From positions 1 to 8,940 of the forward strand of contig JAFABC010000198.1 of NCBI GenBank assembly GCA_023426275.1: DNA of 8,940 nt, written 5' to 3'. Source of the DNA: Pseudomonadota bacterium. Lineage in GTDB: Bacteria > Desulfobacterota > Desulfovibrionia > Desulfovibrionales > Desulfovibrionaceae. Below are positions 5,834-8,940 of the stretch, piece by piece. Position numbers and translations under genes: made by a program. The notes beneath the pieces were generated by a model that made no database searches, was not told the DNA's origin, and saw only the letters and a program-made list of their open reading frames with translations. Every line of letters begins with the position of its first letter. The stretch's first letter is position 1.

Positions 5834-7246
5834 ATGCTATTTTCATCAAACGTTTTCATTTACATATTTTTACCATTGGCGCTCATTGTATACTTTTCCT
5901 TTCCAAGACAATATAAAAATTCCATCCTCCTCGCATTCAGCCTTGTTTTTTATGCATTCGACTCAATACAGCATACATACTTATTGATACTAATAACTCT
6001 TTTCAATTTTCTACTTGCCAAGCACATGTTCAACAGGACTCAGAAATTCAAGGATTATACCCTGTTTCTTGGTATCGTCCTGAATCTGGCTGTCCTCATC
6101 TATTATAAATATACCAACTTTTTGATAGCAACATACATGGATATCAGATCCATTTTTTCCTTGCCAACGCACACTATCAGCTATGACATAACGATGCCCA
6201 TAGGCGTCTCATTTTTTACGTTTCACGCCATCTCCTACCTTATCGATGTATACAAGAACAAGGTTCCGGCCTGCAAAAATCTCATCGACTTTTCGATGTA
6301 TTTTACGATGTTCCCGCATTTGGTCGCCGGCCCGATCGTCCGCTACAGCGAGGTCGCCGCATCGCTGACACAGCGATCCATCAATGCCGATATGTTTTAT
6401 GATGGTGTGGTGCGCTTTTGCATGGGGCTTGGAAAAAAAATACTCCTGGCCGACCAGCTTGCCACCATTTCAGGCAAAATATTCACCCTCGACGGACTGC
6501 ACGAACTGAATACGCCCCTGGCATGGCTTGGGATATTGTGCTATACTTTTCAAATTTATTACGATTTCTCCGGCTATACCGACATGGGCATCGGTCTGGC
6601 GCAAATGTTCGGCTTTCGCTTTCCCGAAAACTTCATGCAGCCGTATCGGTCCGGCAACATCGCCACGTTCTGGCGGACGTGGCACATGACGCTGGGACGG
6701 TGGTTCAAGGACTATCTGTATATCCCGTTGGGCGGCAATCGCGGCAGTCTGGCCCGGACCTGCCTCAACCTGATGCTCGTATTTTTTCTATGCGGCCTGT
6801 GGCACGGCGCTTCCTATCCATTCATTATCTGGGGAACGTATTACGGAATTCTTTTGTGTATTGAGCGAATACTGAAAGTAAAATTCAATTTTGTTCTTGA
6901 AAATCGTTTTGGCGTCGTCCTGACTTTTTTTTGCGTCATGATCGGCTGGGTATTTTTCAGCCAACCGACCATGAGCCAGGCCGCCCGGTACATTCAGATG
7001 CTTTTCTCATTTGATTTCACGCCGCATTATTATTCCTTATCCTTCTTCCTCACCAATGACAAAATAGCCATTCTCTGTGCAGCCATATTTTTCGCCGTAT
7101 ACAACTTCGACTTCTTTTACGACAAGGCATCGGAAACCATGCCGGTTTTGGTCTTGAAATCCGGATTTTCAGTTGTTGTTCTTTTGCTTTCCTGTGCAAA
7201 TATGGCGCTGTATGGATTCAAGCCCTTCATCTATTTTCAATTTTAA
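5834..7246 (+). CDS. MBOAT-family O-acyltransferase (AlgI/PatA/DltB-like)
   Basis: Polytopic inner-membrane protein expected to pass acetyl (acyl) groups from a cytoplasmic donor to a periplasmic partner for O-acetylation of a surface or wall polymer. The product is 470 aa, typical for AlgI-like proteins, with many hydrophobic segments (for example 8-22, 31-41, 48-62, 74-91, 310-321, 359-375, 408-424, 444-460). Family landmarks are MPIGVSFFTFHAISYLIDVY (121-140), DFSGYTDMGIGLAQMFGF (244-261), FWRTWHMTLGRWFKDY with H284 (279-294), YIPLGGNRG (296-304) and LCGLWHGAS (319-327). H324 corresponds to the catalytic MBOAT histidine (His322 in P. aeruginosa AlgI). The ATG is the only good start, with a weak AAGAGA about 8 nt upstream. 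The gene is visibly AT-richer than the genes to its left, most strongly in the first 400 bp. The next gene, same strand, encodes its likely AlgJ-like partner. Family is certain; the acyl group and acceptor polymer are unknown. Confidence 0.93.
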   Translation: MLFSSNVFIYIFLPLALIVYFSFPRQYKNSILLAFSLVFYAFDSIQHTYLLILITLFNFLLAKHMFNRTQKFKDYTLFLGIVLNLAVLIYYKYTNFLIATYMDIRSIFSLPTHTISYDITMPIGVSFFTFHAISYLIDVYKNKVPACKNLIDFSMYFTMFPHLVAGPIVRYSEVAASLTQRSINADMFYDGVVRFCMGLGKKILLADQLATISGKIFTLDGLHELNTPLAWLGILCYTFQIYYDFSGYTDMGIGLAQMFGFRFPENFMQPYRSGNIATFWRTWHMTLGRWFKDYLYIPLGGNRGSLARTCLNLMLVFFLCGLWHGASYPFIIWGTYYGILLCIERILKVKFNFVLENRFGVVLTFFCVMIGWVFFSQPTMSQAARYIQMLFSFDFTPHYYSLSFFLTNDKIAILCAAIFFAVYNFDFFYDKASETMPVLVLKSGFSVVVLLLSCANMALYGFKPFIYFQF

Positions 7247-7256
7247 ACGTACGTTT
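7245..7256. repeat. Perfect 12-bp palindrome overlapping the MBOAT stop codon
   Basis: AAACGTACGTTT is fully self-complementary and shares two bases with the TAA stop (7244-7246). It could be a protein-binding site or a short hairpin at the transcript end; there is no T run beyond the TTT of the palindrome itself. Confidence 0.4.
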
Positions 7257-7407
7257 GGCCAACAGGCAAGAAAGGCTGTCTCCCGGTTGACAGATGGCGC
7301 ACCATGAAAACCGGAAGTCTCTTGTAGCGATCGACGCCAGTTGCCTCTTTCAAATACAGGCACCGACATATCGCCGCATCGCCCGCATGTGAAACCTTGG
7401 ATGCAGT
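7247..7407. other. Spacer between the two acetylation genes
   Basis: The 161-bp gap holds the palindrome at 7245-7256 and a CTGTC/GACAG dyad (7276-7280 with 7289-7293). An exact TTGACA (7287-7292) lies within it, but I see no acceptable -10 hexamer 16-18 bp downstream. No small gene is supported. The gap is long for a tight operon, so the second gene may have its own promoter. Confidence 0.35.
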
Positions 7408-8487
7408 ATGAAAAAATTCATCAAATGGTTCACCCTGGCGTTATTTTTGCTTCTCCTCATCGCACCGCAAATCATCTCCCTTGCGACACCCTTTCGCTTC
7501 CAAAAACTGGAAGAATACCGAAAGGAGTCTGAGCTCCCGCAAGCCAGCGCCATTTTCTCGCCCAATTGGACAAAGGAATTTTCAAACTGGTTCAACGATC
7601 ATTTTTTCCTGCGCCCGGCTCTCGTGCGTCTGGCCGGCTCCCTGTATTATCATCTCTTCAAGTTTTCCGACCGGGTGTATGTCGGAAAAGACAATATGAT
7701 GTACTATAGAAACGTCATCGACAACCAGCTTTTCAAAAACTATTTGAGCAACAGGGATGGCGGGTTCTCACACTTTTTTACACTCGTTGAAAAGGCAAAA
7801 CGCAAGCTCGCCCGGAAGGGCATCACATTGGTCGTCGTTGTCTGCCCGCAAAAGTATGTCCTTTACCCGCAAAATCTTCCGAACCACATCCCGAACGGCA
7901 TCGACCATTCCTTTGCGGACGTCTACAAGCGACTGAGCCGGATCGACGGCATTATTCCCATCGATGTCTTGTCCATCCTGGAGGCGACCGGCCAAAAAGG
8001 AATACGCACCTATCACGTCACGGACTTCCATTGGACAGACCCGGCCGCCTATACGGTTGCCCAGGAAATCCTGCAAAAAATTGCCAACCGCGAAGCCGCT
8101 CCCATTGCGACGCATCCGCTTGCCATCGAGGACCTCGACCATTTCGTCGGCGGGCAATCCCGCTTCCTTCCTTTGTTCGACCCCATTGAGGAAAAGACGA
8201 TCAGCGTCAAAAAGAATTGGGACGATACAAAGGTGCGCTATGCGGACGTCAACCTGCGGCGCTGGGAATTCATTTCCGAAAACCCCGACGCCGCGCTGGG
8301 GCCGGCCGCCTTGTTGGGAAATTCGTTTAGCGATGGCTTCATTCGAAGCGGCTTCCCGCTCTATTTCAAAAAATTATACAGGTTCAACCGGGGGTTGCCG
8401 CTTCTGACCGCCGTCTCCCTTGTCCCCAAGGGCACCACGTATTTCATTTGGCAGATTATTGAAGTGGAGCTCGCGACAGTCAAATAG
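7408..8487 (+). CDS. AlgJ/AlgX-like SGNH-fold polysaccharide O-acetyltransferase, membrane-anchored
   Basis: Likely periplasmic partner of the MBOAT protein, which accepts acetyl groups and places them on a polymer. The product is 359 aa. Residues 2-26 (KKFIKWF then a hydrophobic run to SLA) form an uncleaved anchor or signal. Next comes SPNWTKEFSNWFNDHFFLRPALVRL-type sequence (51-75), which matches the conserved N-terminal region of the AlgX/AlgJ/DHHW group. The catalytic pair is in TDFHWTD (205-211): D206 and H208 correspond to the Asp-x-His of AlgX (D174/H176). The nucleophile is probably S306 in LLGNSFSDGF (302-311), matching the position of AlgX S269, with Asn where classical SGNH proteins have GDS. 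The end, TTYFIWQIIEVEL (343-355), is the usual C-terminal strand region. No carbohydrate-binding module follows, so it is AlgJ-like rather than full AlgX. GGA lies 6 nt before the ATG. Family assignment is good; the substrate polymer is unknown. Confidence 0.88.
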   Translation: MKKFIKWFTLALFLLLLIAPQIISLATPFRFQKLEEYRKESELPQASAIFSPNWTKEFSNWFNDHFFLRPALVRLAGSLYYHLFKFSDRVYVGKDNMMYYRNVIDNQLFKNYLSNRDGGFSHFFTLVEKAKRKLARKGITLVVVVCPQKYVLYPQNLPNHIPNGIDHSFADVYKRLSRIDGIIPIDVLSILEATGQKGIRTYHVTDFHWTDPAAYTVAQEILQKIANREAAPIATHPLAIEDLDHFVGGQSRFLPLFDPIEEKTISVKKNWDDTKVRYADVNLRRWEFISENPDAALGPAALLGNSFSDGFIRSGFPLYFKKLYRFNRGLPLLTAVSLVPKGTTYFIWQIIEVELATVK

Positions 8488-8793
8488 ACGGAGCGCCGGC
8501 AGACGGGCTCTCCCCGCGCGTTCACGCCCAGGCACCGGTTGCGCTGCGGGCGAGGCCTTGGTCGCACACGCCAGGATGATTTTTCCCGCCGACCGCTCAC
8601 GGCCACCACGCCTGCATCGCGCCCCGGCCGTCCCGCGCTCCCCCGCCCCATTCCCCCGATTTTCCCGGCTTGCCCACCCCACCGCGCCGGCTCCGGCGAA
8701 CGCGGCGGCCCTGCTGTTGCCGGACAGGCACAGGCGACTGCCGGGCAAAAAGTTGTTGCCATCAAAACCGGTTCCCGCTACCAACATCGAAAT
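8488..8793. other. GC-rich stretch with no recognised gene
   Basis: About 300 bp between the acetylation module and the Fur-like site. Open frames on both strands give only low-complexity Arg/Gly/Ala/Pro strings and overlap each other or the 3' end of the AlgJ-like gene. No T-tract terminator was found. An imperfect hairpin occurs at 8717-8748 (TTGCC/GGCAA outside, GGCA/TGCC inside) without a downstream T run. Composition returns abruptly to that of the left flank. Confidence 0.45.
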
Positions 8794-8813
8794 TGATTCT
8801 GAAAATCATTTCA
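8794..8813 (+). promoter_or_regulatory. Fur-box-like operator before the HMA-like gene
   Basis: TGATTCT-G-AAAATCA (8794-8808) is a 7-1-7 dyad with six of seven complementary pairs, the layout described for Fur sites (TGATAAT-N-ATTATCA). An overlapping TGAAAATCATTTCA (8800-8813) differs by one missing T from the TGAAAATNATTTTCA form reported for Fur boxes in Desulfovibrio. The site is in a short AT-rich patch 50-70 bp before the ATG at 8864, a usual operator position. Binding by Fur is inferred, not shown. Confidence 0.5.
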
Positions 8814-8863
8814 AACAAGGCCGGCTGACACGACGCCGCACGCCGACATCGGAACCCGACCGC

Positions 8864-8940
8864 ATGGATAACACCAACGCCTCTTTTCGCCTTCTGCACG
8901 ACATTCCGGGCCGCGCCCGGCTGCGCGTGGCGCCCCGCAC
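8864..8940 (+). CDS. N-terminus of a protein with an HMA-like metal-associated domain (cut by window edge)
   Basis: Only the first 25 codons are present. They read MDNTNASFRLLHDIPGRARL followed by RVAPR. The stretch LLHDIPGRARLRV matches the start of HMA-like domains (hydrophobic - x - x - PGRxRLRV), which occur at the N-terminus of some heavy-metal P-type ATPases and in small stand-alone metal-handling proteins, particularly in anaerobes. The ATG has only a weak GGA 10 nt upstream, but codons in the same frame upstream show no alternative ATG for at least 60 bp. A Fur-like box 50-70 bp upstream suggests iron-responsive control, in which case iron handling is more likely than copper or cadmium export. 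Whether this is a transporter or a small protein cannot be told from the fragment. Confidence 0.55.
   Translation, partial: MDNTNASFRLLHDIPGRARLRVAPR

Noticed and set aside
8361..8796. Short open frames after the AlgJ-like gene on both strands
   Set aside because: Mutually overlapping, low complexity, no ribosome-binding sites; two run into the AlgJ-like coding region.
1..8940. CRISPR array, tRNA, rRNA, transposase or integrase
   Set aside because: Read for on both strands; no regularly spaced repeats, cloverleaf sequence or recombinase motifs were seen.

Overview
The window looks like chromosomal DNA from a high-GC Gram-negative bacterium. The gene content (mreBC, an OXA-type enzyme, a Desulfovibrio-style intergenic composition, a Fur-like box of the type described in Desulfovibrio) suggests a member of the Desulfovibrionaceae. 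That placement is inference: there is no rRNA or other direct marker here.

Layout. Positions 1-1953 (minus strand) hold mreB followed by mreC, which runs off the left edge. These are cell-shape genes: an actin-like filament protein and the periplasmic scaffold of the elongation machinery. mreC has no ATG, GTG or TTG at a sensible place. It appears to start at ATT (917-915), sharing one base with the mreB stop codon and sitting behind a strong Shine-Dalgarno sequence. Divergent from mreB, on the plus strand at 2060-5101, are four GC-rich genes: a TIGR01212/YhcC-type radical SAM protein, a class D (OXA-like) beta-lactamase with all family motifs, an Ogt-type O6-alkylguanine-DNA methyltransferase, and riboflavin synthase. 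The last two are 3 bp apart and probably co-translated. The four have no shared pathway and look like a same-direction run rather than one functional operon.

Positions 5102 to about 5600 are GC-rich with no convincing gene. From about 5600 to 8487 the DNA is visibly AT-richer and carries a two-gene surface-polymer acetylation module: an MBOAT O-acyltransferase (AlgI/PatA family, 470 aa) and a membrane-anchored AlgJ/AlgX-like SGNH protein (359 aa). The first would move acetyl groups across the inner membrane and the second would place them on a periplasmic or exported polymer. A sigma70-like promoter overlapped by interleaved inverted repeats lies upstream. The composition shift and the gene-poor flanks suggest acquisition by transfer.

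Positions 8488-8790 are again GC-rich and gene-free. They are followed by a Fur-box-like dyad (8794-8813) and the first 25 codons of a protein with the PGRxRLRV signature of HMA-like metal-binding domains, cut by the right edge.

No CRISPR array, tRNA, rRNA, transposase or integrase was recognised. The observations most worth following are the AUU start of mreC, the orphan acetylation module with its possible operator, and the Fur-like site before the HMA-like gene.
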